Origin: Belliella aquatica | GTDB taxonomy: Bacteria > Bacteroidota > Bacteroidia > Cytophagales > Cyclobacteriaceae | Length of the DNA stretch: 64,000 bases | Assembly: GCF_014637795.1 (NCBI RefSeq) | Contig: NZ_BMFD01000003.1 | Coordinates: forward strand, 209,754 to 273,753 | Direction of reading: 5' to 3' | Part shown: piece by piece, positions 56,914-64,000 of the stretch | Position numbering within the stretch: position 1 is the stretch's first letter | Layout: each line of letters opens with the position of its first letter | The notes under the pieces: generated by a model | Seen by the model: the letters and a program-made list of their open reading frames with translations, nothing else | What the model was told of the DNA's origin: nothing | Databases searched by the model: none | Made by a program: the position numbers and the translations under genes

Positions 56914-58872
56914 TTATTCTCCTGTTGAGTACTTGATTTCTGTATTAGATCCCGCTGGAGATACTCTGAGGTATCCTTGCATTTCTTGGTGAAGTGCCGA
57001 GCAGAAGTCTGTACAATAGAATGGAAATACACCAACTCTATCTGGTACCCACTTCAAAGTGGCAGTTTCACCTGGCATGATAAGCAGTTCTGCCGTATTG
57101 GCTCCTTTGACAGCAAAACCGTGCGGAACATCCCAGTCTTGCTCAAGATTCGTCACGTGGAAATATACTTCATCTCCCACTCTCACGCCTTCAATGTTAT
57201 CTGGTCTAAAGTTCGATCTGATAGAAGTCATATAGATGTGAACTTTATTTCCATCTCGTTCTACACGTGCATTGTTGATGCCTTTGAGAGCTCTTGGGTG
57301 ATTATTGTCTTCTAGACGGTAGAATTTCACCTGCTTGTCTTTGATTAAGGAAGCAGGGAAGGCCTCGGCATAATGTGGTTCTCCGATAGTAGGGAAATCC
57401 AAAAGCAACTGCATTTTATCTCCTGAAATGTCGTAAAGCTGGGCTGAATGAGCTAATTCAGGACCTGTAGGTAAGTATCTGTCCTTGGTGATTTTATTGT
57501 AAGCTACCATGTATTTTCCATGTGGCTTACCAGTTGGTCCGCCTGGGATCATCAAGTGGCCTACAGAATAATACGTCGGAACTCTATCCAAAACTTGAAG
57601 CGTTTCGATATTCCATTTCACAATTTCAGACGATACAAACATTGAAGTGTAGGCATTTCCTTTTCCATCAAATTCTGTGTGCAGTGGGCCTAAACCTGGT
57701 TTTTCGACTTCTCCATGAAGCACAGATTCATATTTCAATACTGGCATACCGTCAATAGTGCCTTCGAAATCTTGTTTTTCTATGGCATTTAGCATCTTAG
57801 TAAAAGAGAATACTGGGATAATTGCAGCTAATTTTCCACTTCCGATGATGTATTCACCTGTCGGGTCAGTATCTGTACCGTGAGGAGATTTAGGACAAGG
57901 GATAAAGTAGATGATGTCTTTCAGTTCCTTTGGATCCAAAGTCAGAATATCTTCTTTGATGGTAGAAGTAGCTGTGTGATTAGATTCATCCCAAAGGTTG
58001 TGCGCATATTTAGCCTTAGACTTTTTGCCTTTTCCTTCTTTGATGTATTGCTCAGCCTTTTTCCAGTTGACAGCCATAATGTAGTCTTTGTCCTTTTGAG
58101 AAGCATTTACTTCCAAAAGTGTATGGGCCATCTCAGTATTGTAGGTAGAGAAAAAGAACCAGCCGTGAGATTTTTTCTTCCCAGCACGTGCAAGATCAAA
58201 ATTGAATGGAGGTGCCTCGATTTGGAAGGCCAAATCCATATTTCCATGCTCTTTGTCCACAGAGATGAAAGAAATGGTTCCTTTGAAATTCTCTTTATAA
58301 GAATCAATTGCTACATCCTTATTATCCCCTGTTGGAACTGAAAAACGTGTGCCTGCGACGACATACTCAGTGTTTTCAGTGATAAATGGAGATGAGTGAT
58401 TACCCGCAGAGTTAGGGATTTCAATTATTTCCACTGTTTTAAAAGTAGTGAGATCCACTCTAGCAATCCTTGGGGTATTGTTTCCATTGGCGAAAGCCCA
58501 CCTGGCATCATGCTCTGCATTGGTGGTGGAAATGGCTATATGGTGAAGATCATCCCAAGGCACAAAACCATGGACTGTATTCAGCATTGGTTTGGACTCT
58601 TCTGAGAATCCCCATCCATTTTCTGGATGCACGGAGAAAACTGGAACAATCTTCAAAACCCTGCCTGAAGGTAATCCTACTACAGAGATTTGACCATTAA
58701 ATCCACCGGAGACGATATTATAAAATTCGTCATGCTCTCCCGGCGCTACATATACTTTACTTGCGGCATCTCCTGAAAGGGCTGATTGAGCACCTTTTGG
58801 TTTGCAGCCAGGGGCAAAAGCCATGGCTACCACAGCTCCTGCTAATAACCATAATCTTGTTTTCATTTTCAT
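56914..58872 (-). CDS. nosZ: Nitrous-oxide reductase, clade II (Sec-exported)
   Basis: 652 aa. Signal MKMKTRLWLLAGAVVAMAFA lacks twin Arg, so Sec export, the mark of clade II NosZ; the PGCK that follows could even be lipidated. Beta-propeller with CuZ His residues (e.g. DDLHHIAIS, HDARWAFANG, CPKSPHGTDTDP, GPLHTEFDG), then the cupredoxin CuA domain with FYCTDFCSALHQEM near residue 625. Reduces N2O to N2 in the periplasm. Follows the membrane-cytochrome gene by 16 bp. No nosR or nosX is present, as usual for clade II. Confidence 0.96.
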   Translation of the reverse strand: MKMKTRLWLLAGAVVAMAFAPGCKPKGAQSALSGDAASKVYVAPGEHDEFYNIVSGGFNGQISVVGLPSGRVLKIVPVFSVHPENGWGFSEESKPMLNTVHGFVPWDDLHHIAISTTNAEHDARWAFANGNNTPRIARVDLTTFKTVEIIEIPNSAGNHSSPFITENTEYVVAGTRFSVPTGDNKDVAIDSYKENFKGTISFISVDKEHGNMDLAFQIEAPPFNFDLARAGKKKSHGWFFFSTYNTEMAHTLLEVNASQKDKDYIMAVNWKKAEQYIKEGKGKKSKAKYAHNLWDESNHTATSTIKEDILTLDPKELKDIIYFIPCPKSPHGTDTDPTGEYIIGSGKLAAIIPVFSFTKMLNAIEKQDFEGTIDGMPVLKYESVLHGEVEKPGLGPLHTEFDGKGNAYTSMFVSSEIVKWNIETLQVLDRVPTYYSVGHLMIPGGPTGKPHGKYMVAYNKITKDRYLPTGPELAHSAQLYDISGDKMQLLLDFPTIGEPHYAEAFPASLIKDKQVKFYRLEDNNHPRALKGINNARVERDGNKVHIYMTSIRSNFRPDNIEGVRVGDEVYFHVTNLEQDWDVPHGFAVKGANTAELLIMPGETATLKWVPDRVGVFPFYCTDFCSALHQEMQGYLRVSPAGSNTEIKYSTGE

Positions 58873-58888
58873 CGAGTTTAAATTTGGT

Positions 58889-60709
58889 TTAATTCATAGC
58901 TGCATCACTGCCGCCAGTTCTTTCGAAATCATTTTTTCTAAAATATTCCAAAATCTGTCTGGATTCATCCAAAGAGATGTTTTGATTCGGCATTCTTGTC
59001 AGACATTCCTCGAATAGCTTTTGGGCTACAGGATCTTCATCCAGCATCACATCTACATTGGTGATCATATTCATGATCCATTCTGCTCGTCTTCTATTCG
59101 TCACTCCTTCAAAGCCCGGCCCTACGACTCTTTTTCCATCATATTGATAGCAAGCTGTACATTTCATATCAAGGATAGCTTTTCCTTTTTGAGCCAAAGC
59201 CTCATCAATGCCGTCTCCTAAATCCACATTTTTGATTTCACCAATCCCTTTTGGGTCAGCTACTTTTTCTTTTTGAGCGCTTGGAGGAGTATAGGAGCCT
59301 TGGTTTTCGCTACTTCCACCACCACAGCTGACCATCAAGAGCATTGCAGCTCCTAAGGACATGAGTACTGTACTTTTCATCGTTTCTGTGTTTTTTGATT
59401 TAAATTGATTTTTTTGTTTATGAATAAATTTGGGTAATTGGTGCTTTTGAAAAGATGCCTGCCACTGAGCGATTAAAAGAAAGATTAATCCGAGTGGGAA
59501 AAGTGCTGATGCCAAGAATATCAGAAGATGGTATTGTGGAATGAATCCCATTTTAGCCCAGAGAAGTGTGCCTTGAGTGAGCAAAATGATTTCAGAACTT
59601 ACAAATGCAAAGGCGAGCGTTATCCAACCGATTTTACTGATTAAATTTTTTACCAGCCAATTTTGATTCAAAGCCAAAGCCCCTAATCCGAAAGTAATGG
59701 CCCCAAGCATGACCAAGTGAATGAATCCGATTACGTAGTTTCTAATCGTGAAGGCAATATTTGCTACATCGGGAATAATTAAGGCCGCCTGAATTGCTGC
59801 TTTGGCAAGCAGGCTGATCAATCCTATCCATAGCAGGTGATTGATCCAATTTTTTGAAAGATTAGTCTGGTGATTTAAGTATTTGATTGCAGATTTTAAG
59901 ATTATCCAGTACGCAAAAGCTTGAAGAATCACACCAATTGCATTTGTAGCAAGCAGATAATTTGAAGGATTACTCCAAGCTACAGATAGTGCAAATGTTA
60001 GAAAAAGAGATAGGTGTAGTGCGATCAAAATCGGTGTTGATATTTGGACTGAGTAACCTTTTTTCTCCATGAAGGATAAAAGCAGACCGAGTAGGGCATA
60101 CACAAACCAACCATTGAGTTGAAAGTGAAGAAACCATTGCACAGATAGATAGTAAAGAGGATGCAAACGGCCTAAAATGGAACCTATCGGTGCAATAGCC
60201 CACAAACCTATCGTAGAAACGACCATCCAAACAAGGCTCAGCATGATCAAGGTTTTGCCAGTATTTGACTTAATATTTTTCAAGTCTTTGAAAAAGTGAT
60301 ATGTAAAAGCATAGCTTAGCAATAGGTGAAAGGTAGAAAAGGCAATGCTGAAAAGTCCGTAACCTTGAACCGGAAAAGTCACCATCATTCCTAAATTGGC
60401 AATGACAGTGAGAAGAAATATTTTTCTGTAGATGTTAAGTCGAATAGGGTTTTGTATAAAGGTGAATACAAGTATTCCTGTGACCAACAAATATCCCCAG
60501 CCTAACAAGGCTATGTGAGAATGTGCATGTAAAAGATTTTTGTATTCTAAAACGGGAAAATCTCCAATAAAAAAGTAGCGCATCGCTAAACCGAAAACTG
60601 ATGCGCAGAAGAAAAAGAATACTGCCCAAGTCATCCAAGTCTTGGGAAGAGACTTGGCGACAATAGAAGGCATTTGCGTGGATTCCATATATTTATGGGC
60701 AGTATTCAT
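58889..60709 (-). CDS. 12-TM heme-copper-oxidase-like membrane protein fused in frame to a c-type cytochrome
   Basis: 606 aa. Residues 1-~430: about twelve membrane helices with His-containing stretches LLHAHSHIALLGW and HFQLNGWF reminiscent of cbb3/NOR-type subunit I. From Met444 (59380) a complete lipoprotein start follows (MKSTVLMSLGAAMLLMVSCGG), then a class I cytochrome c whose heme motif reads CTACY (residues 517-521) and whose Met-ligand segment is CLTRMPNQN. The linker between both halves is AT/Lys/Asn-rich, like a translated spacer, so two genes joined by loss of a stop codon is a real possibility; the cytochrome alone would be 58889-59380. Likely electron donor to NosZ. Confidence 0.78.
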   Translation of the reverse strand: MNTAHKYMESTQMPSIVAKSLPKTWMTWAVFFFFCASVFGLAMRYFFIGDFPVLEYKNLLHAHSHIALLGWGYLLVTGILVFTFIQNPIRLNIYRKIFLLTVIANLGMMVTFPVQGYGLFSIAFSTFHLLLSYAFTYHFFKDLKNIKSNTGKTLIMLSLVWMVVSTIGLWAIAPIGSILGRLHPLYYLSVQWFLHFQLNGWFVYALLGLLLSFMEKKGYSVQISTPILIALHLSLFLTFALSVAWSNPSNYLLATNAIGVILQAFAYWIILKSAIKYLNHQTNLSKNWINHLLWIGLISLLAKAAIQAALIIPDVANIAFTIRNYVIGFIHLVMLGAITFGLGALALNQNWLVKNLISKIGWITLAFAFVSSEIILLTQGTLLWAKMGFIPQYHLLIFLASALFPLGLIFLLIAQWQASFQKHQLPKFIHKQKNQFKSKNTETMKSTVLMSLGAAMLLMVSCGGGSSENQGSYTPPSAQKEKVADPKGIGEIKNVDLGDGIDEALAQKGKAILDMKCTACYQYDGKRVVGPGFEGVTNRRRAEWIMNMITNVDVMLDEDPVAQKLFEECLTRMPNQNISLDESRQILEYFRKNDFERTGGSDAAMN

Positions 60710-60715
60710 GACTGA

Positions 60716-61438
60716 TTAAGCGTTTAGCTTTTGATATAATTGTTTGGCTTTTGGAAAGAGGAGATTATTCTCTAAGTGAATGTGCGTGTGTAAGTCTGCT
60801 TCAAATTCTTTGAGCATTTCAAAGGCTACGCGATAAGTCTGACAGCCATCAGGAGGACAAGTATAGCCATCCGTGATAGTGGAGATTTTCCGAAATCTAT
60901 CGCCCTCTGTTTCATGCTCGTGTTCCATCATTGCGATCGGATTGTCTATATGTCCAAAATGTGCTTCTGATAATGGAAATCCACTCCTGTCTGCTTCTTC
61001 CATGGCTTTGATATATGGGAAGAGCACCAATTCTTCTTTTTTCATATGAGTCGTCAGCGCATCAGCTGCTAAGAGGAATTCTTGAGCAACTTCGAAGAGT
61101 TCAGCATGTCTACCACCGTGAACTGCCGCGAGTTTTGGGAGATAAATTTTCAATGCAGGAATGGTTTTTTCTACATATTGATGGTGGGTGTTGACAATGT
61201 GGTCTATCATTTGGCTAAGACCAAAATCTTTGTAATGCACTTCTTCTGGTGAGATTACAGCTTGCTCTAAATCAGTTAAGATACTGTTGAGCGGCACGCC
61301 GTTTTTCTCACAGGCATCATTGAGGCTAATACCACCCTTGCAGCAGAAGTCAATCCCATATTTGGTGAATACTTGTGCTGTCTTGAAGTTGTCTGCGACG
61401 ATGCCGCCAACTTTTCTATTTGCTAATTCCTGTATCAT
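60716..61438 (-). CDS. ric: Iron-sulfur cluster repair di-iron protein (RIC/ScdA/YtfE)
   Basis: 240 aa. The N-terminal ScdA domain keeps the Cys pair in YGIDFCCKGG (C32, C33), and the hemerythrin-like part has the His/Glu ligands (VNTHHQYVEK, HMKKEELVLFP, MMEHEHETEGD, THIHLENNLLFP). It repairs Fe-S clusters after nitrosative or oxidative damage and is commonly NO-induced. Six bp upstream of the membrane-cytochrome gene and 53 bp downstream of the Rrf2 regulator, so it belongs to the nos transcript. Confidence 0.93.
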   Translation of the reverse strand: MIQELANRKVGGIVADNFKTAQVFTKYGIDFCCKGGISLNDACEKNGVPLNSILTDLEQAVISPEEVHYKDFGLSQMIDHIVNTHHQYVEKTIPALKIYLPKLAAVHGGRHAELFEVAQEFLLAADALTTHMKKEELVLFPYIKAMEEADRSGFPLSEAHFGHIDNPIAMMEHEHETEGDRFRKISTITDGYTCPPDGCQTYRVAFEMLKEFEADLHTHIHLENNLLFPKAKQLYQKLNA

Positions 61439-61491
61439 GTGTACTTGTGGTTTATGGAAGACTATTTTATCTTTTATTATTTTAAATTTTT

Positions 61492-61923
61492 TTAATATTT
61501 AAGAAAGCTTTTGCCATCATTTACCCCTTCGGCAATTTCTTTTAGATTAGAGGTCAGGAGCATTCCTGTTAGATGTTCTCGGATCGCTTTGAATTTGTGA
61601 TGAACAGGACAAGGATGATCTTCGGAACATTTTTTTAAGCCTAAGGCGCAACCTGTAAAGATCATATCTCCATCAATTGCTGCTACAACTTGAGCGATCG
61701 TGATGGTATTCGGGTCTCCTTGTATCGCAAAGCCCCCGTGTGGGCCTTTGGCAGAACTGAGCAATTCCACTCTCACCAATTGCTGAAGAATCTTAGCGGT
61801 AAAAGCCTCCGGGGAATCTATAGCTTTTGATATTTCCTTTAATCCAGCTCTCTGCATCCCTTCAGGAAGTGATGCCACATAAATCATGGCGTTGATTGCA
61901 TATTTACAGGCTTTGGAAAACAT
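61492..61923 (-). CDS. Rrf2 family transcriptional regulator (NsrR/IscR-like)
   Basis: 143 aa from ATG 61923 (MFSKACKYAI). Winged-helix N-terminus with LKEISKAIDSPEAFTAKIL as the recognition region, and three cluster-ligand Cys at 92, 99 and 105 (CALGLKKCSEDHPC), the Fe-S signature of IscR/NsrR. Position at the head of ric-nos suggests an NO-sensing repressor (NsrR-like), inference. The longer frame from a TTG at 61944 is excluded because that codon lies in the -7 box. Confidence 0.9.
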   Translation of the reverse strand: MFSKACKYAINAMIYVASLPEGMQRAGLKEISKAIDSPEAFTAKILQQLVRVELLSSAKGPHGGFAIQGDPNTITIAQVVAAIDGDMIFTGCALGLKKCSEDHPCPVHHKFKAIREHLTGMLLTSNLKEIAEGVNDGKSFLKY

Positions 61924-61941
61924 CTCTTCTTTAATACAGGA

Positions 61942-61973
61942 CAAATATATCTTTTTTTAAATAAAGACAAAAA
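61942..61973 (-). promoter_or_regulatory. Promoter and possible operator of the Rrf2-ric-nos unit
   Basis: Minus-strand -33 TTTTTG (complement of 61968-61973), 18-nt spacer, -7 TATATTTG (complement of 61942-61949). Both boxes are embedded in a near-perfect direct repeat (minus strand GATATATTTGTC and GATATTTTTGTC, 26 bp apart), which could be an autoregulatory operator. Confidence 0.65.
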
Positions 61974-62054
61974 TATCCTTTAATATTTTTTCAAATAAAT
62001 TGTCCAAACCTTTCAGTTATATAGGGGTTCTTCAATTAACTCAAAACTTACAAG

Positions 62055-62525
62055 ATGAATTACCTGATCAAAGAAGAAAAGCTTGAACTTAAATATGTGC
62101 CAGGTAAGGGAGCATGGACCTATCATATCACTGTTCCAAATACTAAAAGCATCAAAGGAAAGTGGGGTGAAATAAAAGTTTCAGGATCGATAGACGGGTA
62201 CCCCACTACACACATGAATCTGGCGCCGATGGGAAGGGAAGACAGAAGGCTTTCAATCAACGCAGCAATAAGAAAAGCGATTCATAAAACTGGTGGCGAT
62301 ACAGTTAGCGTGACCTTATATTTGGATCGAGATAGCCAAGAGTTAGGTGAGAAGGAGATTAGGGAAACCTTTAGAGAATCAGGGGTCTTGGAGCATTTTG
62401 AGTCCTTATCAAATGAGGATCAAAAGATTATGATTGGTAAAATTTTGGCTGAGAATTCTGATGAAAAGCAACTGAGACTGCTTGTGAGCTATATCGAACA
62501 AGCTCTTGTACCTAGGATGGGATGA
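62055..62525 (+). CDS. DUF1905/YdeI-type protein
   Basis: 156 aa. N-terminal DUF1905 beta-barrel (KGAWTYHITVPNTKSIKGKWGEIKVSGSIDG, partly: WTYHITVPNTKSIKG; and DTVSVTLYLDRD), followed by a helical YdeI/OmpD-associated tail (about 95-155, EIRETFRESGVLEHFESL). Function unknown; YdeI-like proteins have been linked to cationic peptide resistance. Divergent from the Rrf2 gene with 131 bp between them, which holds its promoter and the suspected Rrf2 operator. Confidence 0.8.
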   Translation: MNYLIKEEKLELKYVPGKGAWTYHITVPNTKSIKGKWGEIKVSGSIDGYPTTHMNLAPMGREDRRLSINAAIRKAIHKTGGDTVSVTLYLDRDSQELGEKEIRETFRESGVLEHFESLSNEDQKIMIGKILAENSDEKQLRLLVSYIEQALVPRMG

Positions 62526-62530
62526 AAAAA

Positions 62531-62558
62531 AGAAAACTGGAAAATCTCCCAGTTTTCT
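62531..62558. terminator. Stem-loop between convergent genes
   Basis: Perfect 10-bp stem AGAAAACTGG / CCAGTTTTCT, 8-nt loop; T tail is weak on the plus strand. Confidence 0.5.
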
Positions 62559-62577
62559 AATCTTGTTCATTAACAAT

Positions 62578-63567
62578 TTAATCCTTATTCTTTCTTTTGA
62601 ACATCATTTGCCCAAGGTTTTCATACTTCAAATCAGTAAGTCTAGTAATGTTAAATCCTACGAGGAATCTTCCATCCCAAGGGTTATTGCTGTTTAGCAC
62701 ATGATTGTACTGAGGAACCATCCACTTATAATTGCCAAAGAACATCTGGAATGCATGGAGTGGCGTGGCCACTTCAATTCCAAAGCTAAGGTTAGGGTTT
62801 GGGTTATTCATGTTGTGCTTTGTCAGAGGCTGATCATAGTTTGCGATGAAGGCAAAAGCGTCAGAGATCTTATATCTTCCCATTACGCTAAATGAGAAAT
62901 GGTCATTTTTCATTTTGGCGATTTTATTTTCCTCAAAGATGAATGCCTCGACACCATTAAAGTGAGAGAAATTTACTGATCCTTGAATCGAAAAGTCTCT
63001 TGTCACCTTCTTTGATACCATCAATTGATGGAAATAGCTATACCGGTCTGTGGTGTAAATAAATCCAGCCTGAGGTCTTGAGTCTATGGCAATATTTCCA
63101 AAGTAGGTCACACTAACAGGCCATCGATCATCATTGTCCTCACTGATAAATGCGTATTTCAAGTTGAAGTCCCAGAGCATTCTATCTTTAGATAGACCAA
63201 AGCCAACCATCAAGTTGTCGAAGGGTACGTAGCTGAATCCCATTCTGATATTAGAGGGTGCATATAATCCCCAAAGATCATCAAAACCATTGTTGATAGT
63301 CCCAAACCTATGGAGAATATCAAATTGAAGTGTTTGCTTCATTGGTACCAAGGTAGTCTGATTATCTATCAGCCAAGTACTTTCAAAAGTGTTTCCAGAT
63401 CTTTGGAGCTTTCTACTGTGAATTTCAATAGTTTGCAGTTCATCTTCGGGATTTTCAAGCAGCAATTCCTGTTTGGTTTTTTTCTGAGCTTGCGCTTCTG
63501 GCACGATTGTCAAAAAAAGACCAAATAAAAGAATGCTGATAACAGGTGTTAATATACTTTTTTTCAT
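62578..63567 (-). CDS. DUF5777 family outer-membrane beta-barrel protein
   Basis: 329 aa with signal peptide (ending PEAQAQ). The mature protein is strand-rich with the DUF5777 pattern TLQFDILHRFGTINNGFDDLWGLYAPSNIRMG (quoted in part: FDILHRFGTINNGFDDLWG) and ends in barrel strands. Such proteins sit beside cytochrome c-like genes and respiratory loci in Bacteroidetes; here a CX4CH lipoprotein gene precedes it by 11 bp. No ligand known. Confidence 0.82.
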   Translation of the reverse strand: MKKSILTPVISILLFGLFLTIVPEAQAQKKTKQELLLENPEDELQTIEIHSRKLQRSGNTFESTWLIDNQTTLVPMKQTLQFDILHRFGTINNGFDDLWGLYAPSNIRMGFSYVPFDNLMVGFGLSKDRMLWDFNLKYAFISEDNDDRWPVSVTYFGNIAIDSRPQAGFIYTTDRYSYFHQLMVSKKVTRDFSIQGSVNFSHFNGVEAFIFEENKIAKMKNDHFSFSVMGRYKISDAFAFIANYDQPLTKHNMNNPNPNLSFGIEVATPLHAFQMFFGNYKWMVPQYNHVLNSNNPWDGRFLVGFNITRLTDLKYENLGQMMFKRKNKD

Positions 63568-63578
63568 GATTCTTCAAT

Positions 63579-63965
63579 TTAGTTGTTGAGTGCGCCCTGT
63601 CTGATCCAAGCGAGTACTTTAGCATTATAAGTCGCATTGGGACCGCTGAGCGGCATTGCCAATCCTCGATTTCCCTGCATCCATTGAATTAGTTCTGAAT
63701 TTTCAGGATTACTCGTATTGATGTAATTCCCGTTGATTAGTTCGTTGTATGCTCTTTCTAGCCTTAGATCTGGGGCAGAGGTTCCTCCATGGCAAGCTGT
63801 ACTATTGCAACTAGTATTGAAGATGACCATTAGATCTTCGGAGAAAGATATTTCTCCCAAGTTCTCACCTGTATCAGGTAGATTTTGATCATAGTAACAC
63901 CCGTTGAGAATGAGGATTGACATTAATGCCAATCCTATCAAATATTTAATTTTAGTAGACTTCAT
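63579..63965 (-). CDS. Cytochrome c-like lipoprotein with CX4CH motif
   Basis: 128 aa lipoprotein (Cys23 in LILNGCYY). A heme-like motif CNSTACH (C53, C58, H59) has four instead of two residues between the Cys, followed by GGTSAPDLRLERAYNELI, the pattern of a Bacteroidetes group of presumed heme-binding proteins. A Met candidate is in GLAMPLSG. Eleven bp upstream of the DUF5777 gene, same strand, clearly co-transcribed. Whether heme is bound is not known from sequence. Confidence 0.72.
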   Translation of the reverse strand: MKSTKIKYLIGLALMSILILNGCYYDQNLPDTGENLGEISFSEDLMVIFNTSCNSTACHGGTSAPDLRLERAYNELINGNYINTSNPENSELIQWMQGNRGLAMPLSGPNATYNAKVLAWIRQGALNN

Positions 63966-64000
63966 AGCTTCTTATTTTTTGGTTAAAGAATTTGGTTTGG

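Noticed and set aside
57880-58605. Plus-strand frames opposite nosZ
   Set aside because: Shadows of the highly conserved nosZ gene; no start signals or family features.

Overview
The window is a typical Bacteroidota (Bacteroidetes) chromosome segment, most likely from an aerobic or facultatively denitrifying member of the Cytophagales (Cyclobacteriaceae-like: Algoriphagus/Belliella/Aquiflexum type). Evidence: low G+C, promoters of the form TTTG-N18..22-TAnnTTTG, almost no Shine-Dalgarno sequences, lineage-typical families (DUF4421, DUF5777, BF3164-like lipoproteins, DUF2911, TIGR02757, BatE-like TPR/SH3), a monomeric NADP isocitrate dehydrogenase, an O-succinylhomoserine sulfhydrylase under a SAM-I riboswitch, and a clade II type nos cluster. 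The genus is an inference, not a demonstrated fact.

Layout. 1-7 kb: end of a B12-dependent mutase, a DUF389 membrane protein, a ferredoxin / ferredoxin-NADP reductase / MarR group, a MORN-type secreted protein, a PLP aminotransferase and a GT2 glycosyltransferase. 7-8 kb: a 0.93-kb non-coding stretch with a 55-bp dispersed hairpin repeat and a promoter-hairpin-terminator unit that looks like a small RNA. 8-15 kb: DUF4421 barrel, ALDH7, two tandem tRNA-Val, a TonB receptor and an M1 peptidase. 15-27 kb: a VOC protein, a CtpA-like protease, a four-gene run (RIC-like hemerythrin, ruvX, def, omega-amidase), icd, a trypsin-like protease, gap, a metalloprotease-like protein, a LON-domain protein and a BatE-like protein. 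27-35 kb: a Lys-Pro-Arg-Lys tRNA array, a PolX with an apparently dead polymerase site, small membrane proteins and a NlpC/P60-like lipoprotein, then tRNA-Asn with a Fic gene behind it. 35-46 kb: NfeD, a LysM/RlpA-like protein, TIGR02757, an M24 peptidase, a YtcJ-like amidohydrolase and lipoproteins. 45-52 kb: metZ with a SAM riboswitch, pth, rplY, prs, comB and gcvT, then a BF3164-like lipoprotein and an IscA-type protein.

52.9-61.9 kb is the most coherent functional block: one minus-strand run reading Rrf2 regulator - ric (NO-damage repair) - membrane protein fused in frame to a c-type cytochrome - nosZ - membrane protein - nosL - nosD - nosF - nosY. This is a complete N2O reductase locus with its copper-site maturation genes and an NO-responsive regulatory front end. 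Two oddities stand out: the cytochrome heme motif reads CxxCY rather than CxxCH, and the cytochrome, which carries its own lipoprotein signal, is joined in frame to a 12-TM membrane protein. The window ends with a DUF1905 protein, a DUF5777 barrel and a CX4CH cytochrome-like lipoprotein.

No CRISPR array, IS element, prophage, rRNA gene or replication origin was recognised.
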